NCBI GenBank assembly: GCA_020186115.1
Contig: WSYJ01000045.1
Coordinates: 1 to 64,000 of the forward strand
DNA from: Histomonas meleagridis
Taxonomy: Eukaryota; Parabasalia; Tritrichomonadida; Dientamoebidae
DNA length: 64,000 nucleotides
Direction: 5' to 3'
Shown here: piece after piece, positions 39,508 to 49,900 of the stretch
Numbering within the stretch: position 1 is the first letter of the stretch
How the letters are laid out: each line of letters opens with the position of its first letter
The notes under the pieces: generated by a model
Told to the model about the DNA's origin: nothing
Seen by the model: the letters and a program-made list of their open reading frames with translations, nothing else
Database searches by the model: none
Position numbers and translations under genes: made by a program

Positions 39508-39648
39508 TAAATTTAAAATGTTTTAATTTTATTGTGACAACTAAAAAACATGAAAATATCGCAAAAAACGGTTTTTCAATTGCAATAAATTTTTAATTAT
39601 TTGTTTTAATTAACTAATTTATACATATTAAAAGTTACGTAAATGTCC

Positions 39649-39721
39649 GCTTTGGTAGCTCAATCGGCAGAGCGCAGGTCTCATAATCCTGAGGTCGTGG
39701 GTTCGAGCCCCATCCAAAGCA
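39649..39721 (+). tRNA. trnM-CAU: tRNA-Met (CAT), elongator
   Basis: Full cloverleaf by eye. The acceptor stem is GCTTTGG/CCAAAGC. The D arm is GCTC-AATCGGCA-GAGC. The anticodon loop is CTCATAA with anticodon CAT. The T arm is GTGGG-TTCGAGC-CCCAT and the discriminator base is A (39721). The A box (TAGCTCAATCGG) and B box (GGTTCGAGCCC) are intact. The standard T loop (TTCGAGC) indicates elongator rather than initiator Met. There is no intron. The last 16 nt are duplicated at 44258-44273, on the other side of a 4.5-kb retrotransposon. Confidence 0.96.
39706..39721 (+). repeat. Target-site duplication, left copy (3' end of the tRNA)
   Basis: AGCCCCATCCAAAGCA forms the end of the tRNA gene here and is repeated exactly at 44258-44273. 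The bases just outside differ (G/A before, A/T after), so the duplication is 16 bp. Confidence 0.93.
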
Positions 39722-39724
39722 AAA

Positions 39725-42700
39725 TGGATCATTTTTTGTTTTTTTTTCCCTGAAAATGCAGCTACGTGCTCGCAGGACAGAAATAGAAGTCCTCAGCCAG
39801 GAGGGTTACGAATTTTAAATCCACGAGATCGATTATAATCTGATGATTCAGAAGATCTTTTGACTTTACCTACCCCAGTCGACTCTACTCCTTCTCTCGC
39901 ACATTCTACACCCTTAGGAGCTTCGATATCTCCAAAACCCAGCCCCGAAGCTTTGGAAGAAGATATCATCTACGCCGCTGATAAGACCGCTTTTGACCAT
40001 CTCAAAAATTTTCCAAATGTGTAACTATTCAAAGGACTTTTTCTTAGAAAACCGGAAATTCCTTACCCTGATCTTTTGAATTCTGAAGATTCCGATGATT
40101 CCTCTGAATTTTCTTTTGAGGAGACGGATAGCAGCGAGATTCAGCCACAAAACGATCAACCTATAGAATTTACAGATAATTATCTTAGAAATCCAGAAGA
40201 CGACGACGATGAAAACCCGATTCAATTTAATGTTAACATTCAGACAATCGATGAAGTCAATGAACAAGAAGATATCACAAATAAAGTTATTAACAAGCTC
40301 ATAACAATCACAGATATCAAAAAACTTAGAGAATACATTGATACGCTCGACGAATCAGTTTTTGACAACTATTCAGATTTCGATATAAAGGAACATAATT
40401 TGATTCAGCTTATGATTCTGAGGTACTGGTTTCCACAACCTTATATTTATTGTTGTAAATATCATAACTGCAATTATGGAACCAACCATCACCAACAAAT
40501 TGATTCACATTTATTCAATACTCATCATAAACAATATCAAAAACACAATTGTTTAACATCAGAAATCATTGGATATTTATTAGTAAAAGATACTGAGTAA
40601 TACGAATATGATCATACAAATAATACTTATAACAAATTAGAACAAATAAAAATTTGTTTAATGAATAACTGTAATTATGTTACAACCAAAACAGGATCAG
40701 CATATGACCACTATAAAAAGCAGCATAAAACCTACCTCTAATGGCGGAAAGATGCAGGCCCTTTTTGGGGTCTAATTATGAGTTATGTTGAAGAAAATAT
40801 TACATTACCTACAATTTATGAGTTATTATAACCTAGAGATTGTTGTAAATGTACAATGTGTGGAACAATAGTTAGTTCAGTTCAAGCTATGAGACTTCAT
40901 AATTCCCAAACTCATATCAATTCAAAACAAACAGTTAGAGGTTCTAGACCAAATAATATTCAAGAAATTCAAATAATCAATGGTTCACTAAAAGAAATTG
41001 AAATCGCAAATAGCCAAAATTATAAAGATTCAGAAGATAGTTATATTGAAAAACAACAAAGTGAATCTTCATCAGATAATGAGCATATAATTATAAATCA
41101 GAAGGATACTAAAGACACAACAGAAACTAGTCAACAAGAATCAGAAACTCAAGAAGTCGAAGAATTGCATGCATTAAACATCGAAACTCAAAACAGGGAA
41201 GAATCTAATTCATCAGTAATTGAAGAAGAAAAACAACTAAATCATAATTCTAAAAACACAGTTAAAATGTTAAACAATAACCAATATCAATTCTATAATG
41301 ACAAATGTAACAAATGGAGAAATAAATATCGAAATCAGAACGTTAGTTTCAAAAGATTAAACAAAGCACAACGAAAAACTATTCAGCCGAAAATCAATGA
41401 ATTATTTAAAAATTTTATTATCGAAGAAGCTAAATTTTTATCAGACAAAGACAACATTACATGGAATATTATGGATGGATTTTTAATTAAAACAACACAT
41501 AGAATTCAAAAGCTATTAACAAATACATTTCCCAATCTCAATCAAATAAATATTAAATTCGATGAGAAACAAATCATAAGAAAAGAAAAACTATACTTAT
41601 ATCAAAATAAAATTATTGAAATCGACAAAATTATTGATTACATTAATAAAATTATAGATATTATTAATGCACATCAAGAAGATTTAAACAATAACCAAAA
41701 CGCATTAAATGCTATTGCTAATATTAAAGAAGGTTTAATCAAATCATTAAGTAAATTTAGTGAAGATGATTTAAAAAACATATTTAATATTCGATCAGTT
41801 GAAGATATAGACAATTTGATTAATGAAGACGAAGAACATCGAGAAGAAAGATTTAAATGGATTAGAACAATACTTAGAAATTATATTGATAAATTAAACC
41901 CAAATGATATAAAAGGAAGTGAAAAACTACGTAAATTTTATGATGAAGACCCTAAAAGATGTATCCGATGGAAACTATTAGCCAATACAACACCTTAATG
42001 TAATATAACAATCGAACAACTTGAAAAACATTTTAATAATGAATGGGCTAATAAAAAACATATTATAGAAGATGATACATGGAATTTACCTAAACTTCTA
42101 TCTAATGAAGACAACAAATTTATTATTGATTATATTACAGATGAAAAGAATATCATTAATACAATTAAAATTAAAGACAATTTATCTGCATGTGGTCCAG
42201 ATGGAATTCCTAATTCTGTTTGGAAAAGAAATTAAAAAAATACAGCAATTTTATTATCTCTAATTATTAAAAACATTATTAAATTTCAAAAAATACCAGA
42301 ACAATGGAAACAATTCAAAACTATTTTAATATTCAAAAAAGATGACCCATCAATACCAAAGAATTGGAGACCAATAAGTATTTCAGATACAATTTACAGA
42401 ATATTTACTACATTATTAGCAGATAGTATCCAAATAGTGAACAAATCAAAACATATTTTCTCACCACAACAAAAAGGATTCATTAAAGGTTGTAATGGTT
42501 GCACTGAACATACAGTCACAGCCAATGAATTAATATCTGATGCTTATAGGAAAAATAGGAATATTATTATTACAACTCTAGACTTTGCTAATGCATTCGG
42601 TTCAATTCCACATAAATAAATCTTTAATAATATGAAACAATAAGGCTTTAACAATAATATAATCGAAATTATTCATTCTATGTATCAAAATATTTCCACA

Positions 42701-42940
42701 AACATTGTTATCAATGGAATCAAATCAAATAATATTAGAATAAGAAGAGTTGTTAGACAAGGATGTCCTCTATCACCCCTTTTATTTAATCTTTGTCTCG
42801 AACCTTTAATTAGAAAGATCAATGAAGAACGAAAAGGAACAGATATTTATATTCAAGAATTAAATGATAATATTAATATGGGAATCCAAGTATATGATGT
42901 AATGTTAATTTCAGACGAACGAGAAAAAATGGAAGAATAG
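39725..42940 (+). pseudogene. Retrotransposon polyprotein, N-terminal and RT part, with nine in-frame TAA
   Basis: One continuous frame runs from the element's start to 42940 without any frameshift, but with TAA codons at 39836, 40022, 40598, 40739, 40829, 41996, 42233, 42617 and 42641. Readable parts: an acidic/proline linker (LPTPVDSTPS); C2H2 fingers at about 40454 (CCKYHNCNYG...HLFNTHH), 40653 (CLMNNCNYV...HYKKQH) and 40850 (CTMCGT...LHNSQTH); then RT motifs. The RT motifs are GPDGIPNSVWKR, PKNWRPISISDTIYRIF, FIKGCNGCTEHT, LDFANAFGSIPH (motif A) and RQGCPLSPLLFNLCLEP (motif B). Motif C reads VYDVMLISD where Y-A-D-D-V is expected, a two-residue loss. A TAG ends the frame. There is no ATG near the 5' end. 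Confidence 0.88.
39732..39747 (+). terminator. Pol III-type T run at the retrotransposon 5' end
   Basis: Six T, a G, then nine T begin 11 nt after the tRNA. This can terminate Pol III although it belongs to the inserted element, so the tRNA probably stays expressed. Inference from position and composition. Confidence 0.6.
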
Positions 42941-44060
42941 TACACCTAAACATTTCTTTTATTGTAATTGGAAAGATGGAGGACTTGGAATTCCTTCACT
43001 TAAAGAAAGATATCTTTATTTACAAATTAAAACTTATTTATCTTTATTTTACTCGAAAAATGAAACAGTTAAACACTTTATACAACAAATGGCAGGAGAC
43101 GAAATTAATTTTAGAAGAATAATTATCTCAGAAGTTCCTCAAAGATTTAACAATATCACTGAATATGAAAACCAAATAGCACAAGAATCAGAGAAGAAAA
43201 CTAATAATTTATTTGTTCGAGAGATTGATGCATCACGTAAATTAAATATAGGTCACAACTTCAATAATAACTCTCTTTCCATGAAGAATCTTGATAATGA
43301 TGAAATTATTGAATGTAACTCGATCAATAATTTTAATAGATCGTTAATTACGTTACTTCAAAAACGTCATCTTAATAAACTTCAAGAATTTAAACTTCAT
43401 GGTCACTCTTTTTTTACTCTTGAAAACTCTAAATACTCTAACTCTTTTTTCGGTACCTATACAAGAAAAACTTCAGATAGTATTCAACGTTTTTGTATCA
43501 ATGCAAGATGTAATAACTTACCTACCAAGGAAATTTTAAGTAAAAAGAATCCAAATACGTCCAAAACTTGTCCATATTGTAGAAATCAAAAAGAGATTGA
43601 ATCACTGAAACATATTCTAAATCATTGTGTTCCTCAATACTCTAAATATACTCGAAGACACAATGATGTTGGTGAAATTATTATTAAATCTATCGAAAAA
43701 TCAAATAAATCTAAATTTATTTTCCATAGATCACAAGAAGTTAAAATTAATGACTTTCATTTACCTGATAGATCTAAAAGACTTAAACCAGACATATGGT
43801 ATTTGGATGACAAAAAAGGTAATCTTAATATAATCGAAATAACTATACCTTATGGTGAAATCTCGAACATTAACACATTACCAGACGAAGAGATTTCCAA
43901 CTCATTAAATTATAGTCGTTACATTAAAAATAAGAAATATGAAACTTTGATTCAAGATATTACTGACACATATCAAATTAAAGTTAAATACTATATCATT
44001 GTTATTTCATCTCTTGGAGCAATACCATTCGAAAATTATTCGGATATCTTAAAATTATGA
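42936..44060 (+). pseudogene. Retrotransposon polyprotein, C-terminal endonuclease part
   Basis: The frame shifts at 42936 and reads STPKHFFYCNWKDGGLGIPS, the segment that follows the RT thumb in R2-type proteins. The thumb itself is missing, so about 150-200 codons appear deleted at this joint. Further on come a zinc-knuckle-like CPYCRNQKEIESLKHILNHC, then the restriction-like endonuclease core RLKPDIWYLDDKKGN and NIIEITIPYGE, and the closing VISSLGAIPFENY motif seen in such elements. A TGA ends it at 44058. The frame stays open beyond that (CKRCSECTLIHSMKIFWN) to a TAA only 2 nt before the duplication, so the last 197 nt may be 3' UTR or further coding sequence. Confidence 0.85.
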
Positions 44061-44257
44061 AATAATAATGAAATCATTACTTCAGAAACATGTAAAAGAT
44101 GCAGTGAATGTACATTAATTCATTCTATGAAAATTTTCTGGAATGCTATCAACCCACATCCAAGGAATCGTAATGTGAATGACTCGTTCCTGCGGAAAGA
44201 AGAGTTGCTAACGAATAGAAGAAAACACAGTAACCTCGAAGGATCATTTAAGTAAAA

Positions 44258-44273
44258 AGCCCCATCCAAAGCA
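44258..44273 (+). repeat. Target-site duplication, right copy
   Basis: An exact 16-bp copy of the tRNA-Met 3' end, followed by ten T (44274-44283), which looks like the tRNA's original Pol III terminator. Confidence 0.93.
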
Positions 44274-44380
44274 TTTTTTTTTTCGGAATTTGGAGTTAAA
44301 TTGAATATTTTTTGCCAAATTTTTTCATTCAAATCCACAAAAAAAGCCAAATTTATCAGGCGATTCAGAAGTTTCAAAAT

Positions 44381-45352
44381 ATGCCATTTCAAAACGAAAT
44401 GGATCCTTTCGACGAACCAAATGACCCCGCACAAAAAACTTATATTGACGAGTCTGACAATGTGAGAAAGTTATTTTTTTTTGCTAAGCTTGGTCAAACA
44501 GATCAATCAATTGTTTATTCTGCACTTGATCAAGATGTTAATCCTAACAGAAAAGTAGCTATCAAAATAACTAAAAATACCGGAGGTATTTCTGGCGCTA
44601 TGTTTGATAATGCATGTGCAGCATTATCTTCGTGCGATAGCAAATACGTAGTAAAATTTTATGGTAAAATTTTTTCCAATGATAGAATGTTTGTGGGCAT
44701 GGTAATGGAATACATGGAAAGCGACCTTTATAAATTTATTGAAAACCCGCAAAATATTCTAAATGAAATACAACTTCGCCAAATAATGGGGCAAATTCTT
44801 TGTGGCCTCAAATATATTCATTCTATTGGTATATTACATCCAGACCTTCACCCGTCAAACATTTTGATAACAATGGATCCACATGGATATCCGCATGTTC
44901 GTTTAACAGGCTTTTCTTATGCGGCCAAATTACCACCACAAGGCCTGATTCAAAGACAATTCGGGAATCCTATATTTTGGTCACCTGAAATTATTTTAAA
45001 TCAGCCATTTTCTTTTTCTGCCAACATTTGGTCTGCTGGACTTGTCATGTACTACATCATTAAAAGGCTCATACCATTTGATCCGTCGCGTACAGATTTA
45101 ATGTTTACACAAATTCTGAATTTCAACCAAATGTCATTAGAGGGCATTGGCCTTTCACAGCTACAAAAAAGTTTGATACTAGGTATGATGCGTCGGGAAC
45201 CATCTGAAAGGTTTACAGTGAATGATTGTCTCAATCATGAATGGCTTGCAGGATTTCTCACCAAAGAAAATTCAAATTCACCATTGCTCATGAATACTCT
45301 TTATGTTGTATTGGATGGTTGTGAATATGATCAAGATATCTGTCAATCTTGA
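44381..45352 (+). CDS. Protein kinase-like protein, probable pseudokinase
   Basis: The 323-residue protein has a kinase fold from about residue 35 to 300. The VAIK lysine (K62) is present. The glycine loop is degenerate (LGQTDQSIVYSA). The catalytic loop reads HPDLHPSN (153-160; family HRDLKPEN), keeping Asp and Asn but not Arg or Lys. DFG is replaced by TGF (176-178), so the magnesium-binding Asp is lost. SPE and DIWS-like motifs (ANIWSAGLVMYYI) and the closing HEWL are kept. With DFG lost, normal phosphotransfer is unlikely and a scaffold role is more plausible. The ATG at 44381 follows TTTCAAAAT, an initiator-like site. It lies about 100 bp downstream of the retrotransposon's right boundary. 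Confidence 0.9.
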   Translation: MPFQNEMDPFDEPNDPAQKTYIDESDNVRKLFFFAKLGQTDQSIVYSALDQDVNPNRKVAIKITKNTGGISGAMFDNACAALSSCDSKYVVKFYGKIFSNDRMFVGMVMEYMESDLYKFIENPQNILNEIQLRQIMGQILCGLKYIHSIGILHPDLHPSNILITMDPHGYPHVRLTGFSYAAKLPPQGLIQRQFGNPIFWSPEIILNQPFSFSANIWSAGLVMYYIIKRLIPFDPSRTDLMFTQILNFNQMSLEGIGLSQLQKSLILGMMRREPSERFTVNDCLNHEWLAGFLTKENSNSPLLMNTLYVVLDGCEYDQDICQS

Positions 45353-45570
45353 AATACAATCAGGATGTAAATTCTTATGTATAAATTTTTTTTCGGGGTG
45401 TGTGTGTATTGAGGATCTAAATAGTGTTTAAATCGATAAAGTTCGTACAATTTACTAAAAAAGAAAAAATCAATTTTAAAATAGTAAACCTGCAACTATA
45501 AGAACGTTTAGTTTTTGTGCATTAATTGAAAAGTTTATGTTTTACAATTCATCTTCATTAGGGAAAAAGA

Positions 45571-46848
45571 ATGATTGACTCAACAGAAGAAAATACACAA
45601 AATGAAGTTGAAGACATGTCAAGACTTTCCACACAGGAAATTTTAAAACTTCAAGAAATAAAAACTATACCTGAATCATCATTTCAATTGATGATTCGTC
45701 CAGTACTAACTTCACCAGCAATCAAATCTCAAAATACACTGGGAATTGAAATTCGAGTTCAAAGATCTGAAAAGCAAGATTTCAATACAAAAATTCCTCC
45801 TTCGATTATTCTGAAAAATAAAAATGATCCCTCATCTTGGTACCAGCTTCAAAATTATGAATACAATTCATTTTTGCTTAAAGTCAAGTTCAACATGATG
45901 GTTTGGGATCATACTGCATTTTTTTCAGCTCCAGCTCTTTTTCTTATTGAATGCAAAAACGTACTTGTTGTAGCTCTATCTGATGATACTATTCATTTTA
46001 TTGACACTGAATTAGGTTGTTGTTGTTTTCCGCCAATTTTGATTGGGGAAAAAATCAAATACTTCAGCAGCTATAGTGAACTTATTACATGTATTACACA
46101 TTCAAACAGGCTTTTTATTTGGCAAATAACTCCACCAAATAGAGTTGATGCTATTCTTATTGTACAATATTTTGGTGAGCTCCCCAACATTAAGAACGTC
46201 AGACTAACAAATGAAATTGTTGATCAGTCAGTTTCTCCGATCATTGAAACAAATGAATTTTCCATTCGTTATTCTCAAACGAGATGTGGATGGGTATCGT
46301 ACTCTCAAAAAGTTCCCGATATTTTTAACAAAAAGTTTGAAACCGAAACGATAGCTGATGTTGAAACTCAATTTTCGAATTCTCTTCTTCTGCATGAAGA
46401 AAAAACTTTTTATCAATCTTTTCAACAACTTGTTCGATGTTACCTATACGAAGCCAACAAATCGCACGTCATTGTTCTTATTCATGAACTTATGAGTCAT
46501 ATGGCAAAAGGAGTTGAACAATACTGTGGAATTAACGCGAGAGAACTTCTCGAATCCACACTCTCAATCATAAGTGAGACAGATCCAAACCTTACAGAGA
46601 AAATTAAAGCGGATGAATTGTATCAGATAGCAATAAATCCTCCTGTTAAAGAAAATCAAATTGGCATTAAAAACACTTCAAGTGTAATAAACTCAAGCAC
46701 TCAACAGCCAATCACAAGTTCGATGCAAAAGATTTATTTCCAACAAGCAAACACTTCACCGCAAACAGAAAACAATGAAATTGAACAAAATAAAAATGCG
46801 CACCAAAAACAGCCGACGCTCAAAGACTTCCTCAGCTACATGGAGTGA
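45571..46848 (+). CDS. HIRA-like histone chaperone, C-terminal half only
   Basis: The 425-residue protein resembles the C-terminal Hira domain of the HIRA/Hir histone H3.3-H4 chaperone. It has FIDTELGCCCFPPILIGEKI, YSELITCITHSNRLFIWQI, FSIRYSQTRCGWVSYSQ, and later a helical part with NARELLESTLSIISETDPNL (family: RKRELLKDILPIIATN). The N-terminal seven-blade WD40 propeller of HIRA is absent. The C-terminus ends in QPTLKDFLSYME, which loosely resembles a PCNA-binding box. An initiator TTCATT lies 14 nt before the ATG at 45571. The assignment is by motif pattern and moderately sure. Confidence 0.72.
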   Translation: MIDSTEENTQNEVEDMSRLSTQEILKLQEIKTIPESSFQLMIRPVLTSPAIKSQNTLGIEIRVQRSEKQDFNTKIPPSIILKNKNDPSSWYQLQNYEYNSFLLKVKFNMMVWDHTAFFSAPALFLIECKNVLVVALSDDTIHFIDTELGCCCFPPILIGEKIKYFSSYSELITCITHSNRLFIWQITPPNRVDAILIVQYFGELPNIKNVRLTNEIVDQSVSPIIETNEFSIRYSQTRCGWVSYSQKVPDIFNKKFETETIADVETQFSNSLLLHEEKTFYQSFQQLVRCYLYEANKSHVIVLIHELMSHMAKGVEQYCGINARELLESTLSIISETDPNLTEKIKADELYQIAINPPVKENQIGIKNTSSVINSSTQQPITSSMQKIYFQQANTSPQTENNEIEQNKNAHQKQPTLKDFLSYME

Positions 46849-46925
46849 CAGTGTAATTATTGTAAAACAAATTTTGATAACTTTTTGAAATAATTATTTT
46901 GGAGTTATTTTACTTAAGTACGGAT

Positions 46926-49900
46926 TTACATTTCTCCAATCGGAGCTGTAAACTCACTAAATCCAGCCTTGGATGACCTCTTCTTACGAAGAACTACGAT
47001 AACAACAACAACAACTATTACGATGACTACAAGTGGAATACAAACTCCAAGAACAATTTTCATTGTAGTTGATAATCCGCTCTTTTTAGGTGCTGGACAT
47101 GTTGTAGTAAGTCCAACAACTGCATTCATTCCGCAGAATGTTGTGTAGTTATATATTGTATCGACATATGTTGTGTTTGTGGATATATTTACAAACGAAG
47201 AATTGCAGTATTGTGGCTGTTCTGAACCTGGGTAATAGATACATTCGAGTGATGAACATTCAAAGAATGCATATTCACCAATTTCACGAATACCATTGCC
47301 AAACATAACTGTGACTAAGGATATACAGTGATCAAATGCATGATAACCAATGACTTCGGTTGCATTTGGTAATTCGATTGATTTTAATAAATCACATGCT
47401 TCAAATGCATTTTGACCAATAGTTTTAAGTGCGCTACTAAATATGATACCTGTTAACTTATGGCACCCACTGAAGGTATGCATATGAATAGTTTCAATAG
47501 CTGAAAGAGAAAGATTTACGAATTCAACTTGTGAACCTGAGAAAGAATTAGCAGATATTGTTATAAGTGTTAATGGTGGAGTATATGTACCATTTTTATT
47601 AAGTGGATAGGCCTTTAATGTTAGATGTTGCTTATCGTATAATACCCCATCGTTTTCATAATTTGCAAATTTATTGTTTTCTGGATCAACTTCAATTGCA
47701 TTTAATTTATAGCAATTAGAAAACGGATTCTCTCCAATAGATTCAACTGATTTTGAAATAGAAATCTTTGTAAGGTTTATACACTCAGAAAATACATAAT
47801 TTCCAATTGTTGTTAAAGATTTTGGTACGTCAAATGTTACGAATGAAATACAACCACTAAATGCACCTTCTTCAAAAGATGTGACGGATGCAGGTATCTG
47901 AATACTTGCGATCTTTTCACATCGAGCAAATGCATAATTACCAATTGTTGTGATTTCACAGCCTTCTTTGAAAGTAACTGTTGACAAACTTCCATCATAA
48001 TGAAAAGTATAAGAAGAAATAATTTGAACTTTTGCAGGAATTGTAATGGATGTTAATTTAGAGCAATGTTGAAATGCACCACTTCCAATTGATATTACAT
48101 TGTCACCAAGTGTAATCGCTTCCAAGCTTGAGCAGTTAGAAAATGCATAATTACCAATTTGAGTAATTATTTGTGGAACATCCATTTTTGCAATAGCGGA
48201 ACAGGCTTCAAATGCATATGATCCAATTGAAGTTACATTAACACCAAATGTTATTTGATTTAATGAAGTACATCTCGAAAATGCACCATTTGGAATTTCA
48301 TTAATCATCTTACCAATTTTAGCAGTTGTCAAACTTGTGCAACCAGCATAGACATAAGAACCGAGTTGAGTTACAGTATCTGAAATTTCTACATTGGTAA
48401 TTGAAGCACAGTTACTGAAGGCATATGCACCTATTGAATTTACTTTTTGAGGTATTGTAATCTTTGAAAGTACAGGGCAATCAGAGAAAGCACCATTAGA
48501 AATTGTAGTTACATCAGTTCCCATTGAAACTTCAGCTAATTTTGCACATCCACCAAATGCATATGCTTCAATTATTGTTACAAGATTTGGAATTGCAATT
48601 TTTTCTAAGTTAGAACACATGTTGAATGCATAACTGCCAATTTCTTTGACTGTTTCAGCAATAGGAAATGTTGAAAATGAGCAATTGCAAAATGCATAAA
48701 TACCAATTCTTACAAGCTTTCCTTCAGCAACAACTGTTTGAAGAGAATAGCAATTACGGAATGCAAAATCACTAATTGCGGTAATTGTATCTGGTAAAGT
48801 GCATTTGGTCATTTTTTCGCAATTTTCATAAATGTGCGTTCCAATTGTTGTAGTTCCCTTTGGAATTGAAGCCTCTGTTAAAGCAATGCAATAATAAAAT
48901 GCATAATCAGAAATAGTTGTGATCTTTTCGCCATAAGTCAATGTTGTTAAGCTTTGGCAATATTCAAATGCATGACTTCCAACACTTGATACATCTTTTG
49001 GAACATCAACCTTTTGAATTGCTGAACAATTTGAAAATGCATATTGACCAATTGATTTGAGGTTAGTACCAAGGCTAGTATCTGTTAAACTTATGCACTT
49101 CGCAAATGCATAATCAGATATTGTTGTTAAACCAGTTCCAATTTTGACTGATTTAATAGAAGTGCAAGATTCAAATACATGAGATCCAATAGTAGATACT
49201 GAGTCAGGAAGTTCAACACTTGGGAGTTTAGAGCATTCAGCAAAACCATGCTCTCCAATGGTTTGAATTTTAGTTGGAAATACTAAAGTATCAATTTCTA
49301 CAGCGCCGTGAAATGCATATTGACCAATTCTAAGGAGTTCTTTACCGAAGTTAACTTTTTGCAAACCAGTATACTCGAAAGCATTTTCTTTAATATCGGT
49401 GATTGTATCAGTGAAATCGAAAGCTGTTAATGGCTTGCAATAACAAAATGCATGGCTTTCAATTGTTTTAACCTTAATTGCACCATTTGCTGTTTGCAAA
49501 TAACTTTGATTATAAAATGAATATTCTCCAATAGTAGTTATAGAGTCAATAATTTTGAATGTTGTTCTTGGGTTTGCCATTGGATAATACATAATGGTAT
49601 CCAAAGTAGTTCCTGTCTTCTTATAAAGAACACCATCATTTTCATTATTAGAATATACTGTGTTTTCTGCTTCTACTTTAACAACTTCAAGACTATAACA
49701 CTTCCAAAATACATTGTATGATTCTATGCTAGTAACTGATTTTGGTATTGTTATGTTATTAATTGATGTACATTCTTCGAATGCATGTTGTTTGATTGTG
49801 GTAACTGTCTTACCAAGTAAAACAGTGAAAAGTCTGTAACAATTTGCAAATGCATATTGACCAATTGTTGTAACTTTATCTCCAAAGTAAGCAGATACAA

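Larger units (their letters stand above)
39722..44257 (+). mobile_element. Non-LTR retrotransposon with restriction-like endonuclease, inserted at a tRNA-Met gene
   Basis: The 4536-bp insertion is bounded by a 16-bp duplication of the tRNA 3' end. Order of coding parts: three C2H2 zinc fingers, reverse transcriptase (about 42190-42940), a CCHC-like knuckle and a PD-(D/E)XK-type endonuclease (about 43560-44035). That is the architecture of site-specific R2/NeSL-like elements. It has no LTRs and no long poly(A). The sequence GGATCATTT occurs close to both ends (39727 and 44241). The coding region is broken by nine TAA codons, a deletion in the polymerase active site and an internal deletion, so this copy is probably immobile. 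The original tRNA terminator (ten T) now lies after the right-hand duplication. Confidence 0.9.

Noticed and set aside
42072-42263. Separate protein inside the retrotransposon in another frame
   Set aside because: The main frame over the same bases encodes the recognisable RT N-terminal motifs, so this is a shadow frame.
39725-42940. Genome-wide reassignment of TAA to a sense codon
   Set aside because: TAA ends clearly complete proteins here, for example eS6 at 1299 and the BEACH gene (TAATAA at 23092), so TAA is a normal stop in this genome.
39722-44257. LTR retrotransposon or DNA transposon (Maverick/Mariner type)
   Set aside because: There are no long terminal repeats or terminal inverted repeats, and the RT has non-LTR motifs (GPDG, LDFANAFGSIPH) with a C-terminal restriction-like endonuclease.
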